Positions 44,114 to 52,710 of a stretch of 64,000 nt of DNA are shown here, piece by piece (position 1 is the stretch's first letter; every line of letters begins with the position of its first letter). Origin of the DNA: Bradyrhizobium sp. JYMT SZCCT0428. GTDB taxonomy: Bacteria > Pseudomonadota > Alphaproteobacteria > Rhizobiales > Xanthobacteraceae. The notes beneath the pieces were generated by a model, which was not told the origin of the DNA, did not search any database, and saw nothing but the letters and a program-made list of their open reading frames with translations. Where the stretch lies: assembly GCF_018131075.1 (NCBI RefSeq), contig NZ_JAFCLS010000039.1, positions 1 to 64,000 of the forward strand, read 5' to 3'. The position numbers and the translations under genes are program-made.

Positions 44114-45697
44114 CTACTGTGCAAGCGGAGCCATCATGGGATCCTGGCCGATCTTGATAAGGCCTTTGAGCGTGAACTCGCCGGTCGCCAACTCTTCCTT
44201 GGTCGGCGGGGAAGCGATCACGCTGTCGGTCGCAAACTTAGCGAGATTAAAAAGGGTCTCGGCCACAATACGGCTGCCAACAGGGCCCAGATGCTGGCCG
44301 TCAGGTCCGCCTGGTTTCGGGGCGCCTGCCTCAGCGAGGATATAGAACCATAACGGGGTCCTCTCGAAGAGGCCCGCCGCTTCGATCGTCGCGCTCAGTC
44401 CGGACGGAGTTGCGCTCTTGATCACGTCGCGCGAGAGCGGCGGAACGCCCATGCGGTTGGCGACCGCCTGCCCGGTCGGCAGCCCCAGCAGATAGCCGCG
44501 AAGCAGGTTCCGCGCCGCGAGTTTTCCCATCAGGGTAGCAATCGGGTTGCCCTGGACGTCGCGCAAACTGCCGAGTTCTGGGGTCAGGTTGGCGTCGATC
44601 CGGCGCGCCGGATTGATCGATGCCTTGTTGGCGTCGGTGCCGAAGAAGCGCGGCCACTCGATGATCCAATTATCCGGCAATGTCGGAAACTCCCCGTCCT
44701 GCCCGGGACCCGGTTGCAGATCGCCGGACAGCGCCGTGAAGGTGAAGAGGAAGTTGAAGGTTGCCGGGATTCCATCGGGATTGAAGGTCGAGTTGTGCGA
44801 GTAATCGGCCCGGATCATCGAATGCCCAAACCGATATGCAGCGGTGGAGAATTCAAGCGGCATGAACAGGTCTTTGGCGCTTGCCACTTTCCAGAGCTTT
44901 GGTCCGTTGTCGAGGACGTCCTTGACGACGGTTGGGTCGCAGACGCGTGGCAGGAAATCTTGCAGTACCGCCCATTGATAACGACGCCGGATCATGGTTT
45001 TTGCCGACGCGCCGTCCGCGCCCCGCTGCATCAGTTCGTTGTGTGAGCGCAATATCCCGACATGCAATTGGGCGACCAGCAGGTTCTCGTCGTTGCGCGG
45101 ATCGCCGATCAGCGCCTGGCGATCCAGATCCTTTTCGTCATCCGTGACCGGATTTGGGATAAGTGGCCGCCGCGGCAGGTCGTGCTTCTTGCTCGCGGTG
45201 CGGATCGTGCCAAACGGCGCCGGCGATACGTCGCCAAGCTCCATCTCGCCGTTCTCTTGCGTGGCATCCTGCGCCAACCCGCCGTAAACACTGTCGAGGT
45301 CGAGGATCGCCGTGCGGGCGTTGCTAACCCTGGCGATCGCGTCGCCCTGCGAAAGAGGGATGAAGGTCGATGCCTCGATGATGTCGGACACGCCCGGCGC
45401 CTGGATCGCCGGATCGAAAACTGTCTTGGTGATGTCGTGATCGATGAACTGCCCGAAATAGGTATAGGCGGCGGGAATCTGGCTCTGCTCGTTCGACGGG
45501 TCCTCCGCCATCGCGAATCCCAGCTTGGACAGTGCATCGATGGTGATCGGACCTTCCGGCAGTCGGTTGGCAGGATCGCCGGCGAGATCACCGAACATAA
45601 ATCCAACGGTGGGTTTCACCGGCGCACCTGGCAGCGCCTTGGGCAGGGACTTCGCTTCTAAGGATGAGATTGGTTCGCCATGATAACGCGCGCGCAT
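44114..45697 (-). CDS. Animal-type heme peroxidase
   Basis: A 527-residue protein of the peroxidase-cyclooxygenase superfamily. The distal heme site is YFGQFIDHDIT (His87 with Asp88), the distal Arg segment is GDPRNDENLLVAQLHVGILRSHNEL (Arg201) and the proximal His292 is in AAYRFGHSMIR. There is no visible signal peptide. Such bacterial enzymes oxidise halides, thiocyanate or aromatics with hydrogen peroxide. Start ATG at 45697 has aggga upstream, behind an A+T-rich region. It heads the operon with the C25-like peptidase. Confidence 0.88.
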   Translation of the reverse strand: MRARYHGEPISSLEAKSLPKALPGAPVKPTVGFMFGDLAGDPANRLPEGPITIDALSKLGFAMAEDPSNEQSQIPAAYTYFGQFIDHDITKTVFDPAIQAPGVSDIIEASTFIPLSQGDAIARVSNARTAILDLDSVYGGLAQDATQENGEMELGDVSPAPFGTIRTASKKHDLPRRPLIPNPVTDDEKDLDRQALIGDPRNDENLLVAQLHVGILRSHNELMQRGADGASAKTMIRRRYQWAVLQDFLPRVCDPTVVKDVLDNGPKLWKVASAKDLFMPLEFSTAAYRFGHSMIRADYSHNSTFNPDGIPATFNFLFTFTALSGDLQPGPGQDGEFPTLPDNWIIEWPRFFGTDANKASINPARRIDANLTPELGSLRDVQGNPIATLMGKLAARNLLRGYLLGLPTGQAVANRMGVPPLSRDVIKSATPSGLSATIEAAGLFERTPLWFYILAEAGAPKPGGPDGQHLGPVGSRIVAETLFNLAKFATDSVIASPPTKEELATGEFTLKGLIKIGQDPMMAPLAQ

Positions 45698-45859
45698 TCG
45701 TGCTCTCCCTGAAAGTCATTAGGTAATAATAACAATTAATAGTTGCGACTTCCAGAGGTTGCGTCAAGCAGATTATGCCCGCAGCGGCTAAATACCGCCT
45801 CTCCGGATGGAATTCCATTCCGGACCTTCGGAGATGCGATTTGCGCGCCCGTTTCGGAG

Positions 45860-47152
45860 TCAGGACGCCGCTGTTACGCCCGCTTTCGCGGCGCGCCGCT
45901 TCAACAATTCCTGCTCGCGCTTGTTGCCGGCGAGACTGGCAGCCGCCTCGAACGCGGCGCGCGCTTCCTCGAAGCGGCCGAGCTTGTGCAGGAGATCGCC
46001 GCGAACGCTTCCCAGCAGATGATAGGCCTTCAGCGCGGGCTCGTGCGCGAGACGGTCCACGATCACGAGCGCTGCCGCCGGTCCCTCGGCCATGCCGACC
46101 GCAACGGCGCGGTTGAGTTCGATGATGGGCGAGCGCACCAGAGCCGCCAGTTCAGCGTAAAGCTCCGCAATGCGCGGCCAGGGTGTCTCATCGGGCGTCG
46201 ATGCCTGAACGTGGCAGGCGATAATCGCCGCCTGCAGGGCATAGAAACCGGCGGCGCCGCCGAGTTCGTGCGCCCGCGCCAGTGCCGACATGCCGCGGCG
46301 GATCTGGAGCTGGTCCCACAGTCCGCGGTTCTGGTCCATCAGCAGGATCGGATCGCCGGCTTGATCGGTGCGCGCGGCGATGCGCGAGGCATTCAATTCC
46401 ATCAGCGCCAGCAGGCCGTGCGCCTCGGACTCCTGCGGTGCGATCGAGGTCAGCACACGGCCCATGCGCAGCGCATCGTTGCAGAGCTGCGGCCGCAGCC
46501 ATTCGTCGCCGCGGGCTGCCGTATAGCCCTCGTTGAAGATGAGGTAGACGACCTCAAGCACGGAAGCGAGCCTTTCGGAAAGCTCCTCGCCGCGCGGGGT
46601 CTCGTAAGCGAGACCTGATTCCGAAAGCGTCCGCTTTGCCCGCACGATCCTTTGAGCAATGGTCGCCTCCGGCAGCAGGAAGGCGCGTGCGATCTCGTCG
46701 GTGGTCAGGCCGCAGATCATCCGCAGCGCCAGCGCGGCGCGGGCTTCGCGCGACAGACGCGGATGGCAGGCGGTGAAGATCAGCCGCAGCAATTCGTCGC
46801 CGATATCGTCGTCGAGCGCGCTGTCGAAATCGGGCATGGCCTGCTGTTCCTGCTCCATGTCCCGCGCCACGATCTCGTGCTTGCGGGTGAGCATCTGGCG
46901 GCGGCGCAGCTGATCCAGCGCCCGCCTTTTGGCGATCGCCATCAGCCAGGCGCCGGGCTTTTCCGGAACGCCCGTCACCGGCCAATGCTCGATCGCCGCC
47001 AGCAGCGCTTCCTGCGTCAGGTCTTCGGCCAGCGGCACGTCGCGCAGCATCCGCGACAGGCTGGTGAGCAGCCGCGGCTGCTCGATGCGCCAGACGGCGA
47101 CGACGGTGCGATGGATGTCGGCGGCGGTCATCGCCGCCGACGGTGCTTGCAT
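45860..47152 (-). CDS. ECF42-type RNA polymerase sigma factor with C-terminal TPR-like extension
   Basis: A 430-residue sigma factor. Region 2 is near residues 30-90 (DVPLAEDLTQEALLAAIEHW, RRALDQLRRR), region 4 near 140-195 (ALALRMICGLTTDEIARAFLLPEATIAQRI) and a helical extension of about 230 residues follows, ending KLGRFEEARAAFEAAASLAG. This build, next to DGPF/YCII genes, marks the ECF42 group, which has no classic anti-sigma factor. ATG at 47152 is used; ATG 47131 is possible. The two DGPF genes lie upstream on the same strand, 10 bases away. Confidence 0.9.
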   Translation of the reverse strand: MQAPSAAMTAADIHRTVVAVWRIEQPRLLTSLSRMLRDVPLAEDLTQEALLAAIEHWPVTGVPEKPGAWLMAIAKRRALDQLRRRQMLTRKHEIVARDMEQEQQAMPDFDSALDDDIGDELLRLIFTACHPRLSREARAALALRMICGLTTDEIARAFLLPEATIAQRIVRAKRTLSESGLAYETPRGEELSERLASVLEVVYLIFNEGYTAARGDEWLRPQLCNDALRMGRVLTSIAPQESEAHGLLALMELNASRIAARTDQAGDPILLMDQNRGLWDQLQIRRGMSALARAHELGGAAGFYALQAAIIACHVQASTPDETPWPRIAELYAELAALVRSPIIELNRAVAVGMAEGPAAALVIVDRLAHEPALKAYHLLGSVRGDLLHKLGRFEEARAAFEAAASLAGNKREQELLKRRAAKAGVTAAS

Positions 47153-47162
47153 GGTGTGGGAT

Positions 47163-47549
47163 TCAAGAGGCGGCCCGCGCGCTGACCGAGCAGGCCGCCT
47201 CCCAATCCGCCGTCACAAAAGCGCGGACTTCGCACGTGCCCTCCCAACCCGGCATGTAATCGCGGTGAACCTGCATGAACTCGACCGCCTTCTCGATCGC
47301 CTCCTGCTTGTCGCGGAGTTCGAAGATCGCATAGCCGCCGATCACTTCCTTGGCTTCGACGAACGGCCCGTCGACGACACCAAGCCTGCCATCCGTGATC
47401 CGTACCTGCGCGCCCAACGTCCTAGGTTGTAGCGCACCGCTGGTGACCATGCGGCCGGCCTTGATTTCGCGTTCGGCAAGCTTGTGCACGGCCGCCATCA
47501 ATTCGGGCGTCGGCGGTGTGGGGTGGACAACGATATACATGAAGCGCAT
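47163..47549 (-). CDS. DGPF/YCII-family protein, ECF42-linked (second copy)
   Basis: A 128-residue protein with the signature VDGPFVEAKEVIGGYAIFEL and the start MRFMYIVVHPTPPTPELMAA. The fold is ferredoxin-like (YCII). It is thought to work with the ECF42 sigma factor as a sensor, but this is not settled. Start ATG at 47549 has aggga upstream. The sigma gene follows after 10 bases. Confidence 0.88.
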   Translation of the reverse strand: MRFMYIVVHPTPPTPELMAAVHKLAEREIKAGRMVTSGALQPRTLGAQVRITDGRLGVVDGPFVEAKEVIGGYAIFELRDKQEAIEKAVEFMQVHRDYMPGWEGTCEVRAFVTADWEAACSVSARAAS

Positions 47550-47621
47550 GTGAAGAGCTCCCTTGTGAGTTAGCCACCGCTATCGCTGGTTAGCGGCGGC
47601 CGGGATGGCGAACGGCGATGA

Positions 47622-47993
47622 TCAGGAACACTCGCCCGGCGCGCCGTCGAAGAACGCGCGAATCTCGCACGTCCCTTCCCAGCCCGGCATGTGATCGACG
47701 TGGAGCTGCATGAATTCCTTCGCCAGCGCCACCGCCTCTTCCTTGCTGCGCAGTTCTGATATCGCGTAGCCGCCGATCACTTCCTTGGCCTCCACAAACG
47801 GGCCATCGACGACGCTGAGCTTGCCGTCGGTGATGCGCACCTGCGCGCCCATCGCCAGCGGCATCAACCCGCCGGTGTCCAGCATGCGGCCGGCCTTGAT
47901 TTCCCTGTCGGCGAGCTTGTTCATCGCCTCCATCATTGCTGCCGGCGGCTCTGCGGGCGGATGGGACGACATGACGATCGACATGAAGCGCAT
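47622..47993 (-). CDS. DGPF/YCII-family protein, ECF42-linked (first copy)
   Basis: A 123-residue paralogue of the next gene, with the identical VDGPFVEAKEVIGGYAI core and the shared end MPGWEGTCE.RAF. It differs mainly at the N-terminus (MRFMSIVMSSHPPAEPPAAM) and the last ten residues. Start ATG at 47993 has aggag upstream. The pair looks like a tandem duplication and heads the ECF42 operon. Confidence 0.88.
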   Translation of the reverse strand: MRFMSIVMSSHPPAEPPAAMMEAMNKLADREIKAGRMLDTGGLMPLAMGAQVRITDGKLSVVDGPFVEAKEVIGGYAISELRSKEEAVALAKEFMQLHVDHMPGWEGTCEIRAFFDGAPGECS

Positions 47994-48163
47994 GAAAAAC
48001 TCCTGTTTGAGGCGAGCCGCAGGCACCCAGCCCGCGGAACTGTCCCGCTATTCAAGACGACGAACGGGATTGCCGGGAATCGACAGGGGTTTTGAGAATT
48101 TTTCGAGAGGGCCAATGGACGCGGCGATCCCAGATCAGCGCGGACTCGGCAGTAATATCGGCC

Positions 48164-49237
48164 TCATCCAGCGCAAAACAGGCGGTTTCGATCCGCGCCG
48201 CCGCGCAAATAGGTCGTCAACGCCAATATTTCCGGTTCGGCCAGATCCTGGCGCAATGGGACGCCGGGGAATTCCCGCGCCATCATGGCCTTTGCCGCCT
48301 CGGGCTGCTCGCCCTTGACCACCACGGTGAGATATCTTGCAACCGCCTTGACCTCGCGCCGCTCCTGAACGGTCCTGGGCTGCGGCAGCTTTGCCAGCGA
48401 TCCGGTCATCAGGTCCTCAAGCGCGACCCCGGCAAGCCGACGCTGGGCGGGATCGGGATCATCGGCCATTGGGCGGTTCGCGTAGGTCAGTGCGGTCAAG
48501 TAGTAGTGCGCAGCCGCGATGTAGTCGCGGACCGCGGGCAGCATCGGCTTGTCATTGCGCAGCGGCATCAACCTGACGTCTCCGCCGGTGGCGGAAGCGA
48601 GATAGCAGCGCCAATGCTGCAGGGCGGAGAGGTTGGACACCATGATGCCCGCGCGCAGCCGGCGCAATTTCTCGGGCGCTATCTTGACGAAGGCGCGTGG
48701 CTCCTCGCCTGCGGCCCGACGCAACAAAAGCATGCCGTCGTCCACATCCACCCGACCCTCGACCATCCAGGCACTTGTTGCGCTCACGCTGCGCGCGCGG
48801 ATGATCGGATCGCCACGCGGCGAGTCAATTCGGTTCGCCGCTGTACTGATTTCGCTGAGCAGGAGTTTGTTGCCGGGCTCAAAAGTCTGTCCGTTGCTGG
48901 TGGCGCGGGTCGAACCTGAAAGCGTGAGCCGTCCGGTGGCAATCAGCGGAGCATCGCTGCAGAGATTTTCCTTGGCGCAATAGCCGGGATCGATACCGTA
49001 AAATCCCATCATGCGGTTCTCGAACCGCCCGTCGCCCTCAATGATGACAAGCTCCTCCATCGGCACGATGGTGCCGTCCCGCCACAGCGGCGGAAAGGCG
49101 ATGTTGTCGACCGCGATCCACCAGCCTGCTAGCTGGGGCGGAACCGATGACTGCGCCGAAGCCGATCCAGCGGCCATCAAAACCAGCAGCGTAGTGGGCG
49201 CCATCAACATGCGCCTGACATAGCCAAAGAGCGACAT
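48164..49237 (-). CDS. Secreted hypothetical protein
   Basis: A 357-residue exported protein that I do not recognise. A signal peptide ends ASA near residue 28 (LLVLMAAGSASAQSS). The mature protein starts PPQLAGWWIAVDNIAFPPLW, has GFYGIDPGYCAKENLCSDAP with two cysteines, a helical middle and the end TTYLRGGADRNRLFCAG. It is followed upstream by a tandem Inh-type inhibitor gene on the same strand, 177 bases away. Function unknown. Start ATG at 49237 has aggga upstream. Confidence 0.65.
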   Translation of the reverse strand: MSLFGYVRRMLMAPTTLLVLMAAGSASAQSSVPPQLAGWWIAVDNIAFPPLWRDGTIVPMEELVIIEGDGRFENRMMGFYGIDPGYCAKENLCSDAPLIATGRLTLSGSTRATSNGQTFEPGNKLLLSEISTAANRIDSPRGDPIIRARSVSATSAWMVEGRVDVDDGMLLLRRAAGEEPRAFVKIAPEKLRRLRAGIMVSNLSALQHWRCYLASATGGDVRLMPLRNDKPMLPAVRDYIAAAHYYLTALTYANRPMADDPDPAQRRLAGVALEDLMTGSLAKLPQPRTVQERREVKAVARYLTVVVKGEQPEAAKAMMAREFPGVPLRQDLAEPEILALTTYLRGGADRNRLFCAG

Positions 49238-49414
49238 GACTGATCCCTACGGTTCCCGGCCCGCCGCGGTTCAGCTTCCACACGATCGAACCGCGTGCGC
49301 GGGACCTGGCGACACCAATTGGTGATCGCTGTGGCATAGTGGTTCGAAGAAAGGCGGCGACAGCGAAAAGGTTCCGCCGGACCCTCCTGTCGTCGGGGTC
49401 GGCGCCGATGGTGC

Positions 49415-50131
49415 CTACTGTCCCCGGATCATGATCAGGGGATCGGCGCTGTCGGGCACCCGTCGCCATTGCGCATTGTCGTCGGCCTCGAACTGCCAGG
49501 TCTGGCCGCTGGCCGACAGCAATATCATCCGGCCGTGATCAAGCCGCCACTGGTTGGGCGCGAACGCCGCCACCGCAGGATCGCAGCGCGGCTTCAAAAA
49601 TACCTGGAAATTATCGCCTGTCGCCTCGGTGTTGGTGAGCGTCAGGCCGCAGATCGCCTTGCCATTGCCGCGCACCATCGACCAGTCGCCGATCATCTGG
49701 TCCATCGATTTGGCGAGCGAGCGGGCGGCCGCGAGATTCTGCAGGATGTAGACACCTTCGCCGGTCCGCAGCCCTTCGAAAATGCCGCTCTCGACTTCGG
49801 TGAAATCGATCACCGGCTGGCCGGCGGCATCCTGCATCCGCACGATGTCGCCGAGGCCCTTGATACTCCAGGCGGTGATATCCTTGGTGAAGGGCAGCGC
49901 CGCCGCGCAGCTCGGCTCAAGTTCGAGCTTCAGGCCCTGCGGTGTCGCATCGCTCTTGAGCGTAACGACGCAGGTCTTGCTGCGCTCGGTGGTCGCAAGC
50001 TCCCACTGGCCGACCATGTCTTTCTGCAGGCTCGGAGCCGCCTGCGACCACGCAGGCGACCCTGGGGCAAGCAGAACGGCGAGCAGCGCTGATAGCACCG
50101 CAACCGCGACACCTGGGCGGCCAGCTTGCAT
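49415..50131 (-). CDS. Tandem AprI/Inh-family metalloprotease-inhibitor-like protein
   Basis: A 238-residue exported protein with a signal peptide ending SPAWSQ near residue 30. It holds two Inh-type barrels: one begins MVGQWELATTERSKTCVVTL and the other MIGDWSMVRGNGKAICGLTL, each followed by a Cys in the next strand (EPSCAAAL and KPRCDPAV) that can form the known disulfide. Normal Inh proteins have one such domain of about 105 residues. Its start overlaps the stop of the 2-hydroxyacid dehydrogenase by one base, so it is coupled to a transport operon. Confidence 0.8.
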   Translation of the reverse strand: MQAGRPGVAVAVLSALLAVLLAPGSPAWSQAAPSLQKDMVGQWELATTERSKTCVVTLKSDATPQGLKLELEPSCAAALPFTKDITAWSIKGLGDIVRMQDAAGQPVIDFTEVESGIFEGLRTGEGVYILQNLAAARSLAKSMDQMIGDWSMVRGNGKAICGLTLTNTEATGDNFQVFLKPRCDPAVAAFAPNQWRLDHGRMILLSASGQTWQFEADDNAQWRRVPDSADPLIMIRGQ

Positions 50132-51120
50132 CAGCGCCCCTTCACCGGCGTTTCCGGCACGGGCGTCAGTGGCGCCTTGCCGGCAAACCAGTTCTTGATG
50201 TTATCGACCACGAGCTGATCCATGGCATTGCGCGTTACCACCGAGGCTGAGCCGATATGTGGCAGCAACACGACATTTTGCATCGCCTTCAGTTCATCCG
50301 GCACGCTCGGCTCTTTGGCGAACACGTCGAGCCCCGCCGCCAGGATCGTTCCCGACTTCAGCGCCGCGACCAGCGCCTCTTCGTCGACCACCGAGCCGCG
50401 CGCCACGTTGATCAATACACCGCGCGGCCCAAGCGCCTTGAGGACGTCGGCATTGATCATCTTCGCGGTAGCGGCGCCGCCGGGCACGATCACGATCAGC
50501 GTGTCGACCGCCTTCGCCATCTCCATCAGGTCGCCATAGTGCTTGTAGGAGACGGCCGATGACGGATTGCGCGAATGATAGGAGACCGGCACCAGCGAAG
50601 CCTCCAGCCGGCGGCCGATCGCCTGGCCGATGCGACCCATGCCGACGATGCCAACCTTGCGGTCGCGCAGCGACCCGACGCTGAGCGGATAATTCTGCGT
50701 CTGCCACAGGCCCGAGCGCAGATAGCGATCGGCCTTGACGAATTCGCGCAAGGTCGAGATCAACAGCCCCATCGCGACGTCAGCGACCTCTTCGGTCAGC
50801 ACGTCGGGCGTGTTGGTGACGACCACATTGTGTTCGCGCGAATAGTTGCAATCGACATGGTCGTAGCCGACGCCGAAGCTGGCGATAATCTCGAGCTTGG
50901 GAAAATGCGACAACGCCTTGGCGTCGGCCGGCACCGAATGATAGGTCACCGCCATGCCGCGGGTCTTGGCCAGCACGTCGGGCGTCAACCGTTCGAGATC
51001 CGCCCGGCTCTCCGCCTTGTGCAGTACATATTGGTCGGAAAAGCCGTTTTCGAGGATCGGCCTGATTGGCCCATAGACCAGCAAATCGATCTTTTCGGAC
51101 GAAATATTCCCGGCAGCCAT
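50131..51120 (-). CDS. D-isomer-specific 2-hydroxyacid dehydrogenase
   Basis: A 329-residue NAD(P)H-dependent enzyme of the glyoxylate/hydroxypyruvate reductase type. The cofactor motif is VGIVGMGRIGQAIGRRLEA, the catalytic Arg is in INVARGSVVDEEAL, Glu follows in the FAKEPSVP region and His is in VLLPHIGSAS. It overlaps the permease gene by one base and the inhibitor gene by one base. It therefore belongs to the NitT/TauT operon and may act on the transported acid. Confidence 0.9.
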   Translation of the reverse strand: MAAGNISSEKIDLLVYGPIRPILENGFSDQYVLHKAESRADLERLTPDVLAKTRGMAVTYHSVPADAKALSHFPKLEIIASFGVGYDHVDCNYSREHNVVVTNTPDVLTEEVADVAMGLLISTLREFVKADRYLRSGLWQTQNYPLSVGSLRDRKVGIVGMGRIGQAIGRRLEASLVPVSYHSRNPSSAVSYKHYGDLMEMAKAVDTLIVIVPGGAATAKMINADVLKALGPRGVLINVARGSVVDEEALVAALKSGTILAAGLDVFAKEPSVPDELKAMQNVVLLPHIGSASVVTRNAMDQLVVDNIKNWFAGKAPLTPVPETPVKGR

Positions 51121-51908
51121 CAGTTTTCCTTTCGAAGCGCGCTTTCATGCCAGCGCCGCAGTACCAGATGCGAAATTAGCGCCAGCAGGCCATAGATGAC
51201 AATCCCGGCGACGGAGAGCAACAGCAGAGCGGCGAACATTCGGGGAATGTTGAGACGGTAGCCGGACTCGGCAATACGGAACGCAAGGCCCGAGCCTGCG
51301 CCCGCCGTCCCGGCCGCGATTTCGGCGACCACTGCGCCAATCAGAGATAATCCGCCTGCGATCCGCAATCCACCGAGAATATAGGGTAATGCTGCCGGCA
51401 ATTTCAAATACCGCAGCGTCTGCAGCCGTGACGCGCCATAGAGGCTGAACAGGCCGGCCAGATTGCGGTCCACCGAATTGAGCCCGAGCGTGGTGTTGGA
51501 CAGCACCGGAAAGAAGGCGACGATCCATGCGCAAACGATCACCGCGGTTTGTTGCTGCAAATAGATCAGCAGCAATGGCGCGATCGCGATCACAGGCGTG
51601 ACCTGCAGGATCACCGCATAGGGAAACAGCGAATATTCCAGCCATTTCGATTGATTGAACAACAGCGCCAGCGCGACGCCGCCGATGGCGGCGGCGATGA
51701 AGCCTTCCAGCGTGGTCAGCAAGGTGACGCCGAGGGATTCCGACAGCACCGGCCAGTCCGCGACCAGCGTCTGGAACACGGCTGACGGCCCCGGCAGCAC
51801 ATAGGGCTGGATATCGTTGACGCGCACCACCAGTTCCCACAACGCGATGCCGGCGGCGAGCACCACGACGGGTAGCAAAAAGCGAACAAAATCCCGTGAA
51901 GAACTCAT
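51120..51908 (-). CDS. NitT/TauT-type ABC transporter permease
   Basis: A 262-residue permease with about six helices (for example LLPVVVLAAGIALWELVVRV). The coupling loop is ASRLQTLRYLKLPAALPYILGGLRIAGGLSLIGAVVAEI, typical of the SsuC/TauC family. ATG at 51908 overlaps the ATPase stop by four bases (ATGA). A long in-frame upstream extension overlaps the ATPase gene and is ignored. Confidence 0.92.
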   Translation of the reverse strand: MSSSRDFVRFLLPVVVLAAGIALWELVVRVNDIQPYVLPGPSAVFQTLVADWPVLSESLGVTLLTTLEGFIAAAIGGVALALLFNQSKWLEYSLFPYAVILQVTPVIAIAPLLLIYLQQQTAVIVCAWIVAFFPVLSNTTLGLNSVDRNLAGLFSLYGASRLQTLRYLKLPAALPYILGGLRIAGGLSLIGAVVAEIAAGTAGAGSGLAFRIAESGYRLNIPRMFAALLLLSVAGIVIYGLLALISHLVLRRWHESALRKEN

Positions 51909-52705
51909 GCGCTTGTTAGCTCCGAATAGGAGGGCACCAGCGCTTGTGAGACCTCGCGGCAATAGGCGGCATAGGAAGCCGACATCCGGAAGTCCTCGAC
52001 CCGCGGCTCCGGCGTGTCGATGCGAAATTCGGCGCTGACGCGCCCCGGCCGTGACGACATCACGACCACGCGCTGCGACAGATACACCGACTCGAACACC
52101 GAATGGGTGACGAAGATGACCGTCATATTCAGCTTGCGCCACAGCTCCAGGAGATCGTTGTTGAGACGAAAGCGCGTGATCTCGTCGAGTGCGGCGAACG
52201 GCTCGTCCATCAGCAGGATATCCGGACGGGTGACCAGCGCTCGCGCCAGCGACACCCGCATCTTCATGCCGCCGGACAATTCGCGCGGGTATGCAGTGGC
52301 GAACTCCGACAGGGCCACCTGCGCCAGCGCCTCGCTGATCCGCCTGTCCGCTTCCGTCGCCGGCATGCCCGCGAGCTTCAGCGGCAGCCGGACATTGTCC
52401 TGCACGCTGGCCCACGGCATCAGGGTCGGCTCCTGAAACACAAAGCCGATGGCATGACCCGCGCGGGTTTCGTTCGCGCGGCGAGAAACGCCGACCACAC
52501 CTGAACTCGGCGTGGTCAGTCCCGCAATCAGCCGCAAGGCGGTGGATTTGCCGCAGCCGGAGGGGCCGAGCAAGGAGACGAATTCGCCACGCCTGACGTC
52601 GAGGTCGAGCGGTCCAAGCGCGGCCACGCCATTGTCATAGACCTTGGTAACGGCACCAAGGCGCACCGCCATCGCATCGGCTTCAGACAAAGCGGGACCG
52701 GCCAT
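51905..52705 (-). CDS. NitT/TauT-type ABC transporter ATP-binding protein
   Basis: A 266-residue ATPase. Walker A is GPSGCGKST, Q-loop text is GFVFQEPTLMPW, the signature is LSGGMKMRVSLARALV, Walker B is DILLMDEPFAALD and the switch His is in VTHSVFESVYL. ATG at 52705 is used, and a GTG lies one codon earlier. It sits between the binding-protein gene (six bases away) and the permease gene (four-base overlap). Confidence 0.92.
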   Translation of the reverse strand: MAGPALSEADAMAVRLGAVTKVYDNGVAALGPLDLDVRRGEFVSLLGPSGCGKSTALRLIAGLTTPSSGVVGVSRRANETRAGHAIGFVFQEPTLMPWASVQDNVRLPLKLAGMPATEADRRISEALAQVALSEFATAYPRELSGGMKMRVSLARALVTRPDILLMDEPFAALDEITRFRLNNDLLELWRKLNMTVIFVTHSVFESVYLSQRVVVMSSRPGRVSAEFRIDTPEPRVEDFRMSASYAAYCREVSQALVPSYSELTSA

Positions 52706-52710
52706 CACGC

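Noticed and set aside
45803..45823. Near-palindrome ccggatggaattccattccgg as a terminator of the ECF42 gene
   Set aside because: The stem has a bulge and is not followed by a T-run, so I do not call it a terminator.
48092..48919. A 275-codon frame on the plus strand
   Set aside because: It is antisense to the secreted 357-residue protein, which has a signal peptide and ribosome site.
51909..52415. Upstream extension of the NitT/TauT permease frame
   Set aside because: It overlaps the ATPase gene in another frame, and the ATG at 51908 overlaps the ATPase stop as is usual in such operons.
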